A stretch of DNA of 10,197 nucleotides from SAR92 clade bacterium (GTDB lineage Bacteria > Pseudomonadota > Gammaproteobacteria > Pseudomonadales > Porticoccaceae): positions 1-10,197 of the forward strand of contig JABBBF010000035.1 in NCBI GenBank assembly GCA_018607545.1. The letters are read 5' to 3'. The notes beneath the pieces are model-generated. The model was not told the origin of the DNA, ran no database searches, and saw nothing but the letters and a program-made list of their open reading frames with translations. Made by a program: the position numbers and the translations under genes. Positions 1-6,441 of the stretch are shown one piece after another. The first letter of the stretch is position 1; each line of letters opens with the position of its first letter.

Positions 1-18
1 AAACAGATTCTATTACCT

Positions 19-483
19 ATGTTAGATATTGTTCTCTACCAACCGGAAATTCCACCGAACACCGGTAATATTATTCGCCTCTGTGCCAATACCGGCTTTC
101 GCCTGCACCTTATTGAACCTCTCGGATTTGATCTCGACGATAAAAAACTGCGTCGCGCCGGACTGGATTATCAGGAGTTCCAGTCGCTAAAAGTTCATGC
201 CGACTGGGATGCCTATATCAGCAGCTGCCAGCCAAAAAATATCTACGCCCTGAGCACCAAGGGTTCTGTCTGTTACTCATCGGCCAGTTTTCAACCCGGC
301 GATGCCTTGCTGTTTGGCCCTGAAACCCGAGGACTGCCGGAGAATATCCGCAATGGCGTGGGCAGCGACAATGTCTTGCGACTGCCAATGCAGAAAGACA
401 GTCGCAGCCTTAACCTCTCCAATACCGTCTCAATTGTCACCTACGAAGCCTGGCGGCAATTGGGCTTTTCTGGCGGCAGCTAA
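19..483 (+). CDS. trmL: tRNA (cytidine/uridine(34)-2'-O)-methyltransferase TrmL
   Basis: This is a 154-residue SPOUT-class methyltransferase, close to the 157 residues of E. coli TrmL. The family transfers a methyl group from SAM to the 2'-O of the wobble nucleotide (position 34) in the two tRNA-Leu isoacceptors CAA and UAA, acting as a homodimer. Seen here: the N-terminal stretch [20 protein letters not shown] (residues 11-30), the motif [11 protein letters not shown] (97-107), and the C-terminal [19 protein letters not shown] (127-145), which forms the knotted SAM site. These match TrmL almost without gaps. The ATG at 19 gives the expected [10 protein letters not shown] start; no strong Shine-Dalgarno is visible in the 18 bases upstream. 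It reads in the same direction as fldB and mnmC(o), 101 bp ahead of fldB. Function is very secure. Confidence 0.96.
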   Translation: MLDIVLYQPEIPPNTGNIIRLCANTGFRLHLIEPLGFDLDDKKLRRAGLDYQEFQSLKVHADWDAYISSCQPKNIYALSTKGSVCYSSASFQPGDALLFGPETRGLPENIRNGVGSDNVLRLPMQKDSRSLNLSNTVSIVTYEAWRQLGFSGGS

Positions 484-584
484 ATCTCACAGGTATTATG
501 TGCGCTCTTTAATTGCGCAAAAGCTATGCACTGGCAGAGTATTCAACCTTTAGCTTGAGAATCACCATTAGTGAAAACGACATA

Positions 585-1118
585 ATGACAGTAAAAATTG
601 GCTTATTTTATGGCAGCTCGACCTGCTACACCGAGATGGCAGGGGAAAAGATCTGCGAGCAGATCAATAGCAACTTTCAAAATCACAGTGTCAGCCTGCA
701 CAATATTGCCGATGTCCCTCTCAGCCTGATGGCCGACTACGACTACCTGATTCTGGGTATACCTACCTGGGATTACGGTGAGCTGCAAGAAGATTGGGAG
801 ACCCACTGGGATCAGCTCGACCTTATCGATTTCTCTGGCAAGCAGGTCGCAGTCTATGGACTCGGCGACCAGATTGGCTATCCGGAATGGTTTCAAGATG
901 CACTGGGGTATCTTTGGGCCAAGGTTAAAAACCAAGGTGCCAGCATGGTCGGCGCATGGCCCAACCAGGGCTATGACTTTGATGAATCAAAAGCGCTTAC
1001 AGAAGATAAACAGCAGTTTGTCGGTCTGCCCCTTGACGATGAAAATCAGCTTGAATTAACCGATCAATTTATCGCCCGCTGGTGTGCACAGATTATTGCT
1101 GAATTTGGCACTCTTTAA
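585..1118 (+). CDS. fldB: Flavodoxin, FldB type
   Basis: This 177-residue long-chain flavodoxin is an FMN-binding soluble electron carrier. The FMN phosphate loop is GSSTCYTE (residues 10-17), followed by ILGIPTWDYGELQEDWE and YGLGDQIGYPEWF, which frame the isoalloxazine site. These are FldB rather than FldA signatures, especially the Cys-Tyr in the phosphate loop. The open frame extends upstream to 513, but the ATG at 585 is chosen because MTVKIGLFYGSS is the usual FldB N-terminus and the upstream codons resemble nothing. The ribosome site is weak (a GAAAA stretch about 8 bases before the ATG). Its TAA shares one base with the ATG of the next gene (TAATG), so the two are probably co-translated. 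Family knowledge: E. coli FldB is non-essential and its dedicated partner is unclear. The neighbourhood suggests, but does not prove, a role in tRNA-modification redox chemistry. Confidence 0.93.
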   Translation: MTVKIGLFYGSSTCYTEMAGEKICEQINSNFQNHSVSLHNIADVPLSLMADYDYLILGIPTWDYGELQEDWETHWDQLDLIDFSGKQVAVYGLGDQIGYPEWFQDALGYLWAKVKNQGASMVGAWPNQGYDFDESKALTEDKQQFVGLPLDDENQLELTDQFIARWCAQIIAEFGTL

Positions 1119-2407
1119 TGAGTGACGACCTAATAAGTGAAGACCAGCTGACCGAACTACCCTGGTATCTGGTAAAACAGCCCGCCCCTATTATTACCAG
1201 AGAAGTCACTATTATCGGTGCCGGCATTGCTGGCTGCACTGCGGCTGCGGCCTTAAAGCGACGCGGCTTTAAAGTAACTGTTGTCGATCGCCACCCCCAG
1301 GCGGGCGCCGAGGCCTCGGGAAATTCCCAGGGTATTGTCTATCCAAAACTATCGCCACGGGATGATGTTTTACCGCGGGTCAATCTCGCTGCAATCCAGT
1401 TTTGCAGCGACTACTACCAACCCTTCTGGGATCGTGGACTGGGAAAACAGTGCGGTATTCTGGTGGTGCCGGAGAGTCCTAAAAAGGCTGAGGATTTTGC
1501 CCAGATCAGTCAGCGCTTTGCCGACCGGCCAGATATAGTCCAATCCGTCGACAACGAAGCGCTCTGCAAGCTGGCAGGCATTCCACTGAGTGCAGAAACT
1601 GGCCTTTATTTCCCCCAGTTGGGCTGGTTGCCACCTGCCCTGATCTGCCAGCAGCTCTTGGAGACCAATAATATTCCTCTGATCCAGGCTGATATTCACA
1701 GCCTCAATTACAACGAAGACAAAAACAGTTGGGCCTTAGAGGATGGCGCTGGGCTGTGCATTTTAAACAGTGAAACTGTGGTAATTGCCAGTGCTTTTGA
1801 TTGCAAAAACTTTACCCAGAGCGAGTATTTGCCGCTGCGAAAAATACGCGGCCAGATCAGCCAACTGCCCTGCACTGCCGAGAGCAGCCAGTTGCAAACG
1901 GTTATCTGTGGTGAGGGTTACTTCACCCCCGCTGAAGAGGGTCTGCACAGCTGCGGCGCGACCTACAATAAAGATATCTTTACCCGCGAGGTTCGCAACC
2001 AGGATCACCAGGCCAATATTGCCCAAATCAACGCCACCGATCCGGGACTGGCTGCAGCTGTGGGTGAGCCCGCGATAGATACCCTTAGCGGGCGAGCCAA
2101 CTTTCGCTGCACTACCCCCGATTACCTGCCAATTAGCGGCCCGCTACCCAATGTGTCGGAAATGCTTGAGGACTATGCCATCCTGCGCCGCGATGCAAAA
2201 ACAGTACTGCCCACCCGCGGCAGTTACCTGCCCAACCTCTATGTCAATTGCGGTATGGGATCGCGGGGTCTAAGTTATGCGCCCCTGACCGCCGAGGTAT
2301 TGGCGGCGCAGATTGCCGGTGACACTCCACCGCTAGAGCAAGAATTGATAAAGGCCATCAATCCCGCGCGATTTATTATTCGTGATTTAAAAAGAAAACG
2401 TATTTAA
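1118..2407 (+). CDS. mnmC: Stand-alone MnmC oxidase domain (FAD-dependent cmnm5U34-tRNA oxidoreductase)
   Basis: This 429-residue protein matches the C-terminal half of MnmC, which oxidatively removes the carboxymethyl group of cmnm5U34 in tRNA to give nm5U34. Seen: a dinucleotide-binding GAGIAG (34-39) with acidic D57 at the end of the second strand, ASGNSQGIVYPKL (66-78), YFPQLGWLPPALI (164-176), GQISQLP (245-251), NFRCTTPDYLPISGPLPN (328-345) and the C-terminal GMGSRGLSYAPLTAEVLAAQ (379-398), all hallmarks of the MnmC FAD domain. The usual N-terminal methyltransferase domain (about 250 residues, nm5U to mnm5U) is absent. Residues 1-28 look like the interdomain linker: LPWYL (14-18) resembles the T/M-P-W-F/H-x motif that precedes the FAD domain in fused MnmC. 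The start overlaps the fldB stop, with no clear ribosome site of its own. The alternative of a generic DAO-family oxidase is unlikely given the match along its length. Confidence 0.92.
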   Translation: MSDDLISEDQLTELPWYLVKQPAPIITREVTIIGAGIAGCTAAAALKRRGFKVTVVDRHPQAGAEASGNSQGIVYPKLSPRDDVLPRVNLAAIQFCSDYYQPFWDRGLGKQCGILVVPESPKKAEDFAQISQRFADRPDIVQSVDNEALCKLAGIPLSAETGLYFPQLGWLPPALICQQLLETNNIPLIQADIHSLNYNEDKNSWALEDGAGLCILNSETVVIASAFDCKNFTQSEYLPLRKIRGQISQLPCTAESSQLQTVICGEGYFTPAEEGLHSCGATYNKDIFTREVRNQDHQANIAQINATDPGLAAAVGEPAIDTLSGRANFRCTTPDYLPISGPLPNVSEMLEDYAILRRDAKTVLPTRGSYLPNLYVNCGMGSRGLSYAPLTAEVLAAQIAGDTPPLEQELIKAINPARFIIRDLKRKRI

Positions 2408-2434
2408 AAAAAGAGCCTATTTCAAACCTCAACT

Positions 2435-2872
2435 CTAGAGAGTACTGCCCCCATGGCGGGCTATATAGCTGGCGGTAACCGTATCTATAGTCACTATATG
2501 GTTGACCAGCCACTGGGGGAAATCTTCATCAATATACTGCTCAAGCCGTTCAACTGCTGCCAGGTTATGCTCGGATTGCCAATGGCTATACTCTGCTTTC
2601 ATCGACTGCAAAAACTGCTCATGGGCCTGCTGGTGTTTCACTCGCGCCGGAAACTGGTACACCTCCATATATTTTTCTTCCAGATAAAAGTGGTTAACCG
2701 TATCCGCCAACAACTGCTCAAAATGCCGATCTATACTCTTTTCAACCGACTTGAAATCGGTTTTTGCAATTTCCAGTAGGCATTTAATCTCACTGGCATC
2801 ATCAAAGGCTTTTCGGTGCTCGGCATTCATGAACTCAAGGTCCACCTGAGGTGTGCAATCAAAATCCGTCAT
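2435..2872 (-). CDS. Bacteriohemerythrin (single-domain O2-binding diiron protein)
   Basis: This 145-residue four-helix-bundle hemerythrin carries all seven canonical diiron ligands in order: H19, then H61 and E65 (HFYLE), H80 and H84 (HQQAH), then H125 and D130 (HIVTID). Proteins of this size consist of the O2-binding domain alone, with no signalling or membrane domain, and are expected in the cytoplasm as O2 carriers or stores. A known parallel is Mhr of Pseudomonas aeruginosa, a small bacteriohemerythrin under Anr control that helps fitness in low oxygen. The ATG at 2872 is preceded by a strong purine-rich ribosome site. The gene ends with TAG and, two codons later in frame, TGA. It converges on mnmC(o) with only 27 bp between the stops and diverges from nfo across a region with a perfect FNR/Anr box. 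The family assignment is firm; the role is inferred from the family and the promoter. Confidence 0.93.
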   Translation of the reverse strand: MTDFDCTPQVDLEFMNAEHRKAFDDASEIKCLLEIAKTDFKSVEKSIDRHFEQLLADTVNHFYLEEKYMEVYQFPARVKHQQAHEQFLQSMKAEYSHWQSEHNLAAVERLEQYIDEDFPQWLVNHIVTIDTVTASYIARHGGSTL

Positions 2873-2878
2873 GGTCTA

Positions 2879-2890
2879 CCCCCCCTCTTT
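2879..2890 (-). promoter_or_regulatory. Strong ribosome binding site of the hemerythrin gene with a G7 run
   Basis: Read on the - strand, this is AAAGAGGGGGGG, ending six bases before the ATG at 2872. It is the most purine-rich Shine-Dalgarno in the window and supports that start. The seven-G homopolymer is of a kind that can vary in length by slippage, which would change the spacing to the start codon rather than the reading frame. Confidence 0.7.
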
Positions 2891-2920
2891 ATTTTGCCTC
2901 TACAGAAAGTCAATTTAATT

Positions 2921-2962
2921 AGATTAACAGGTTTATTATTTATAGCTGTTGATAGCAATCAA
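2921..2962 (-). promoter_or_regulatory. Class II FNR/Anr-dependent promoter for hemerythrin
   Basis: On the - strand the FNR box is followed, after exactly 22 nt, by TAATCT (2921-2926), which keeps the three most conserved -10 bases (TA...T). That spacing puts the box centre at about -41.5, the standard class II FNR activation position, with a predicted transcription start near 2914 and a leader of about 42 nt. No good -35 hexamer is needed or seen, as expected for an activator-dependent promoter. Confidence 0.72.
2949..2962. promoter_or_regulatory. Perfect FNR/Anr binding site
   Basis: The sequence is TTGATagcaATCAA, an exact match to the FNR/Anr consensus TTGAT-N4-ATCAA with perfect dyad symmetry in the arms. 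It lies between the divergent hemerythrin and nfo genes, 76 bp from the hemerythrin start and 130 bp from the nfo start. FNR and Anr are [4Fe-4S] regulators that bind this box as dimers only when oxygen is low. CRP sites share the same dyad layout but use TGTGA arms, so the TTGAT arms point to FNR/Anr rather than CRP. Confidence 0.87.
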
Positions 2963-2990
2963 TGCTGGTGAATTGTCAATGAGCTTTAAT
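2949..2990 (+). promoter_or_regulatory. Possible class II FNR/Anr promoter towards nfo
   Basis: On the + strand the same FNR box is followed, again after exactly 22 nt, by TTTAAT (2985-2990), five of six matches to TATAAT. The predicted start is near 2997, leaving a leader of about 96 nt before nfo. A plain sigma70 alternative overlaps it: TTGTCA (2973-2978), 17 nt, TCTATT (2996-3001). A TATTAT (3045-3050) closer to the gene lacks a good -35. Which of these drives nfo cannot be told from sequence. Confidence 0.45.
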
Positions 2991-3092
2991 TTAACTCTAT
3001 TTTACTCTCGGTGAACTGTTAGTGAATTCGCTCTTTTTATGCCTTATTATCCGCCCCTTAACACTAACTTAGCTTTATAAGAATATCTGCCT

Positions 3093-3941
3093 ATGAAATA
3101 TATTGGAGCCCATGTCAGTGCCGCTGGCGGTGTTGAAAATGCGCCGGTCAATGCCCATAAGATTGGCGCTACTGCCTTTGCATTCTTCACCAAAAACCAG
3201 CGCCAATGGCAGGCAAAGCCTCTGTCCCAGCAGAGCATTGAGGCATTCAAAGAAAATTGTGCGCTGTATAACTTCGCTCCGCAACAGATTCTTCCCCACG
3301 ACAGCTATCTAATCAATCTCGGTCATCCGGAGCGCGAGGGGCTGGAAAAATCCAGAGAAGCATTTGTCGATGAGCTGCAGCGCTGTGAGCAGCTGGGCCT
3401 TCAATACCTTAACTTCCATCCAGGCAGCCATCTGCGGAAAATTTCTCAAGACGAATGTATTAAGAAAATTAGCGAGTCAATTAATCTGGCCCTGGATGCT
3501 ACCAGCGGGGTCACTGCGGTGATCGAAAACACCGCCGGCCAGGGTAGCAATCTCGGCTTTAGCTTTGAACAGCTGGCCGCCATGATAGACGGCGTTGAAG
3601 ATAAAACCCGCGTTGGCATCTGCTATGACACCTGTCACGCCTTTGCCGCCGGTTACGATATGCGCAGCACAGATGGCTGCGAGAAAGTATTTGCCGATTT
3701 CGAGAAAACGGTTGGCTTTAAGTACCTCTGCGGGATGCACCTGAATGATTCGCGCTCGGAATTTTCCAGCAGAGTCGATCGCCATCACAGCCTGGGGCTC
3801 GGCAATCTGGGGATGAATGTCTTTCAATTTATTATGCAGGACAACCGCTTTGACGGTATCCCGCTGGTGCTGGAAACCATCGATCCCTCTATCTGGGCCG
3901 ATGAGATATGTCTGCTACGCAGTTTCCAGACGGCGGTTTAA
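3093..3941 (+). CDS. nfo: Deoxyribonuclease IV (endonuclease IV, AP endonuclease)
   Basis: This 282-residue TIM-barrel AP endonuclease cleaves the phosphodiester bond 5' of abasic sites and removes blocked 3' ends in base-excision repair, using three zinc ions. All nine E. coli Nfo metal ligands are present at identical residue numbers: H69, H109, E145, D179, H182, H216, D229, H231 and E261. Signature stretches include NFHPGSH (107-113), [14 protein letters not shown] (143-156), [13 protein letters not shown] (177-189) and HLNDSRS (216-222). The length is normal (E. coli 285). The start [13 protein letters not shown] is the family start; the ribosome site is weak (TAAGAA about 10 bases upstream). 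It diverges from the hemerythrin gene and converges on hemY with a single base between the two stop codons. In E. coli nfo is SoxRS-controlled; here the nearest recognisable regulatory site is the FNR/Anr box. Confidence 0.97.
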   Translation: MKYIGAHVSAAGGVENAPVNAHKIGATAFAFFTKNQRQWQAKPLSQQSIEAFKENCALYNFAPQQILPHDSYLINLGHPEREGLEKSREAFVDELQRCEQLGLQYLNFHPGSHLRKISQDECIKKISESINLALDATSGVTAVIENTAGQGSNLGFSFEQLAAMIDGVEDKTRVGICYDTCHAFAAGYDMRSTDGCEKVFADFEKTVGFKYLCGMHLNDSRSEFSSRVDRHHSLGLGNLGMNVFQFIMQDNRFDGIPLVLETIDPSIWADEICLLRSFQTAV

Positions 3942-3942
3942 T

Positions 3943-5154
3943 TTACTCTTCCTGCTGTTCCTGCACTGCCAATAGGCCACGCCGGTAACTATCGGCGCTG
4001 GCACTGCTGTCGCCAACCTTCTCCAGAACTTCGGCCAGGGCGATATAGGCCTGGGGCGATGGTCGCAGTGCAACCGCTGCTGACAAATAGTCCCGCGCCT
4101 TACCCCAAAAACTGAGTCGCTGGCAGATAAGCCCCAGCGCCAGCAATAGATCGGGATCGTCACGATGCTTCTGCAACCATTTTTCCCCCTGAATCAACTG
4201 CTTTTCCGGGGTTGTCGACTGCAATTCGCCAAACTGCACTACCAGCTGCGGGTGCCACTGATGATTTAATGCTTTGATCAGCAGCGCCTGCTGTTTTTCC
4301 GGGGCGCCAACTCTGCTCAGGCTATTGGCATAGACGGCAATCATCTGGGGATGTCTGTGTAATTTTTTCGGCGTGTAATACCAGATATCTTCGAGCAGGG
4401 CCTTTTGCTCGCTGACGGGCAGCTCTGTATCTGCCCTGTATTCATCGAGCAGACTGCAGTAGACATCTAACTCAAGATTAGCCAGGGCTTCACCAGCGAC
4501 CACTTTGTAATGCTTGAGATCGCGCAGCAGCTTCTGCAATGGACCCCAGTCTCCGGCCATATAGTAGGCATCGGCCAGCAGTCGAAGTAGGCCGCGATCA
4601 CTGGGCTTTCTACTGTGCATGCCCCTGAGTATCTGCAGCGCCTCTGAAGGTTTCTCTTCGAGTAACAGCAGCTCTGCCAGCGCTTTATCGGCGACAAAAC
4701 TGGACTTTGGATAGGTTATTTTTAGACGCTTCAACAGCTGCCTGGCCTGATCGATCTGGTTGTTATCAGCCGCAGCTCGTGCCGCAAAAAGTAAATTAAC
4801 CACTGGCATTGCCGACTTATCAGCCGACTGGGAGAGGAGTTTTTCTGCCTGCTGCCAGTCATCTTCGGCAAACAGTATCAATCCCTCCGCGGTCTGGTTT
4901 ATTTTTCGGCTGCTGCGGCGACTTCGCCACCACAGGCGAAAGCCCCCAGCCCCGGCTATCCAGCGCCAGGTTAGAAGTAACCACAGCAATAGCCCGGTGG
5001 CGGTCAGGTAGATCAACAGCCCGGTCCAGGCGCTCATCTCAATACTGAAGTCGGCAAAACTCAGCAGGATATAGCCACTGCCCTGTTGTAAAACCCATAC
5101 CAGTGCGGCACCGATCAACAGTGCCAGCATCAATAGAACAAGCAGCTTTCTCAC
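3943..5154 (-). CDS. hemY: HemY, inner-membrane TPR protein of the hem operon
   Basis: This 403-residue proteobacterial HemY is unrelated to the protoporphyrinogen oxidase HemY of Bacillus. It has two N-terminal membrane segments (about 4-22 and 42-64), a basic stretch after them (R74-R83), and a long helical tetratricopeptide-like part (about 90-395). Repeat-like units include the one around residues 334-364, ending in DYLSAAVALRPSP, and the next with AYIALAEVLEKVGD. The family is linked to haem synthesis by operon position and is proposed to coordinate late steps or haem trafficking; no reaction is established. The start is GTG at 5154, inside a GTGA overlap with the hemX stop, so translation is probably coupled. 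A GGAG lies about 10 bases upstream. The stop is one base from the nfo stop on the other strand. It is the last gene of the block in this direction. Confidence 0.93.
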   Translation of the reverse strand: MRKLLVLLMLALLIGAALVWVLQQGSGYILLSFADFSIEMSAWTGLLIYLTATGLLLWLLLTWRWIAGAGGFRLWWRSRRSSRKINQTAEGLILFAEDDWQQAEKLLSQSADKSAMPVVNLLFAARAAADNNQIDQARQLLKRLKITYPKSSFVADKALAELLLLEEKPSEALQILRGMHSRKPSDRGLLRLLADAYYMAGDWGPLQKLLRDLKHYKVVAGEALANLELDVYCSLLDEYRADTELPVSEQKALLEDIWYYTPKKLHRHPQMIAVYANSLSRVGAPEKQQALLIKALNHQWHPQLVVQFGELQSTTPEKQLIQGEKWLQKHRDDPDLLLALGLICQRLSFWGKARDYLSAAVALRPSPQAYIALAEVLEKVGDSSASADSYRRGLLAVQEQQEE

Positions 5155-6338
5155 TTCTCTTGCTCCCCGTCACTGATGCGACTTTGGCGCAGCGTAAGCA
5201 TAGTTTGAACCGCAGCCACTGAGCCTGATATATCTGGTAGACCCTGAATGACTGGACGCTCGCCAAGCAGATTTAGGCGCTCTATTAATGCCTGGCTCTG
5301 ACTATTTAATTGGAAATAACGGGCTAATAGAGCCGCGGTTTTTTCCAGACTGGCGCGGTAGATAACCTGCTCTTCTTTAAGCAGTGCACTCTGAGCCTGC
5401 TCGAGCAACAGATAAATATTGTTTTGGATAATCGACTGCTCGCTGCTGGTCAGCAGCGGCTCAATAGGCTGCTGGCGTTTTTGCACCACAATCAGTTGGC
5501 CGAGCTTTTGGCTAAAGCGCTCAAAGCTATCCAGTAGAGACGGCATCTGGGTATTTTCAACTGCAACTGGTTTTGCTGCTTCAGTCTGGCTGGCAGGTTC
5601 TGTGATCGACAGCTGTTTTATCGCTTCGGAGATAGCCTCCAACTCGAGAAAGATACCCTCGCGATCAATCTTGCCAGTCATTCGCAGCGCCGCTATATCC
5701 TCAGCCAGAGCTCTGCGCACCGGAATCAACTCGGGGTCGTTTAACTGCACAAAAATATTATCGACATTCTCTAGTATTGCCAGGGGATTCTCGGTACTGC
5801 GCTCAACCTGCAAGCGCTGATTGGCAAGGCGAATCAGGTAGGCCGCCTCGGAGAGCATCCAGTCACCGCGGCTGGCAGTACCCAGTTGCAGGATTCGCTC
5901 AGCCTGGGAGTTTAGTCTTAACTTAACCGAGTAGAGTTGATCTTCCAGCTGACCAATTAACTGAGACTGCTGCTGGACTACCTGGCGGGTCAACTGCTGC
6001 TGTTTTTGCAGCTTGCCCTCTAACTCTGCCATATCGTCCTGCAGACTATCCGATATGCCAGCTCTGCTCTCTATCTGGGTTTGCCACTCAGTCCAACCCA
6101 GCCAACCTGCGCCCGCCAGCGCACCGATCAGTATTAGTAGCAAGAGGGTTTTTATCCAGGGAAAACCTTTTTTCGCGGCTGTTGTAGCGCTTTTGCCAGA
6201 CTTTTGTTTAGCGGCTGTTTTTTTCGCCGTCGCTGTGTCTGCGGCACCAGGCTTATTGGCTGCAGCCTTAACGTCTGGCTTAGATTCTTGCTTAGGTGCT
6301 GTTTCCGCAGCCTGGGGTGTTTTTTTATCCGTCACCAT
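5151..6338 (-). CDS. hemX: HemX, membrane-anchored coiled-coil protein of the hem operon
   Basis: This 395-residue protein has a cytoplasmic N-terminal tail (1-58) rich in Ala, Lys, Thr and Pro, one membrane segment (about 61-83), and a long periplasmic helical region with a coiled-coil stretch (about 95-150, Gln- and Leu-rich). The conserved HemX core follows, including WMLSEAAYLIRLANQRL (160-176). Databases often label this family uroporphyrinogen-III C-methyltransferase, but no SAM-binding methyltransferase domain is visible, so that label should not be taken as a function. The start ATG has a good ribosome site (AGAGG four bases upstream). It lies 103 bp after hemD and overlaps hemY by four bases. 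The role is probably structural or regulatory in haem synthesis; this rests only on family and operon context. Confidence 0.91.
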   Translation of the reverse strand: MVTDKKTPQAAETAPKQESKPDVKAAANKPGAADTATAKKTAAKQKSGKSATTAAKKGFPWIKTLLLLILIGALAGAGWLGWTEWQTQIESRAGISDSLQDDMAELEGKLQKQQQLTRQVVQQQSQLIGQLEDQLYSVKLRLNSQAERILQLGTASRGDWMLSEAAYLIRLANQRLQVERSTENPLAILENVDNIFVQLNDPELIPVRRALAEDIAALRMTGKIDREGIFLELEAISEAIKQLSITEPASQTEAAKPVAVENTQMPSLLDSFERFSQKLGQLIVVQKRQQPIEPLLTSSEQSIIQNNIYLLLEQAQSALLKEEQVIYRASLEKTAALLARYFQLNSQSQALIERLNLLGERPVIQGLPDISGSVAAVQTMLTLRQSRISDGEQEK

Positions 6339-6376
6339 TTTTCCTCTTGGATCAAAGGCTTAATTTCTTAAAGAGT

Positions 6377-6392
6377 AGCCCCTGATGGGGTT
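6377..6392. other. Short G/C hairpin in the hemD-hemX gap
   Basis: AGCCCC and GGGGTT flank a TGAT loop, giving a six-pair stem (one G-U pair when read on the + strand). It sits in the 103-bp gap between hemD and hemX. No run of T follows it on the - strand, so it does not look like a complete intrinsic terminator. It could be a weak RNA-processing or pausing element, or chance. No convincing sigma70 promoter for hemX was found in the gap. Confidence 0.25.
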
Positions 6393-6441
6393 TCTATGCA
6401 ATAGATTGCCGCTATAGACTGTCACTAGATAGCCACTCTGT

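Noticed and set aside
494..499. TATTAT as a promoter -10 for fldB
   Set aside because: There is no -35-like hexamer at 16-18 nt; that position is GC-rich trmL coding sequence.
503..519. TGCGC...GCGCA hairpin and TTGCGCAA palindrome between trmL and fldB, as terminator or operator
   Set aside because: The stem is five pairs with a nine-base loop and is followed by A, not T. No known operator consensus is matched.
2432..2443. ACTCT-AG-AGAGT dyad between mnmC(o) and the hemerythrin gene, as a possible terminator
   Set aside because: The stem is only five pairs around a two-base loop, which is too tight to fold fully, and there is no following T run.
5419..5820. 133-codon open frame on the + strand opposite hemX
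   Set aside because: It is a mirror frame of a well-supported gene, rich in Ser and Cys with no recognisable domain, and without a ribosome site or promoter.
5151..6338. Uroporphyrinogen-III C-methyltransferase activity for HemX
   Set aside because: No SAM-binding methyltransferase motifs are present; the protein is a single-pass coiled-coil protein and the enzyme label is a database habit.
6339..6441. A separate promoter for hemX in the 103-bp gap
   Set aside because: The best pair found (TTGCAT with TACTCT at 18 nt) is too poor to support.
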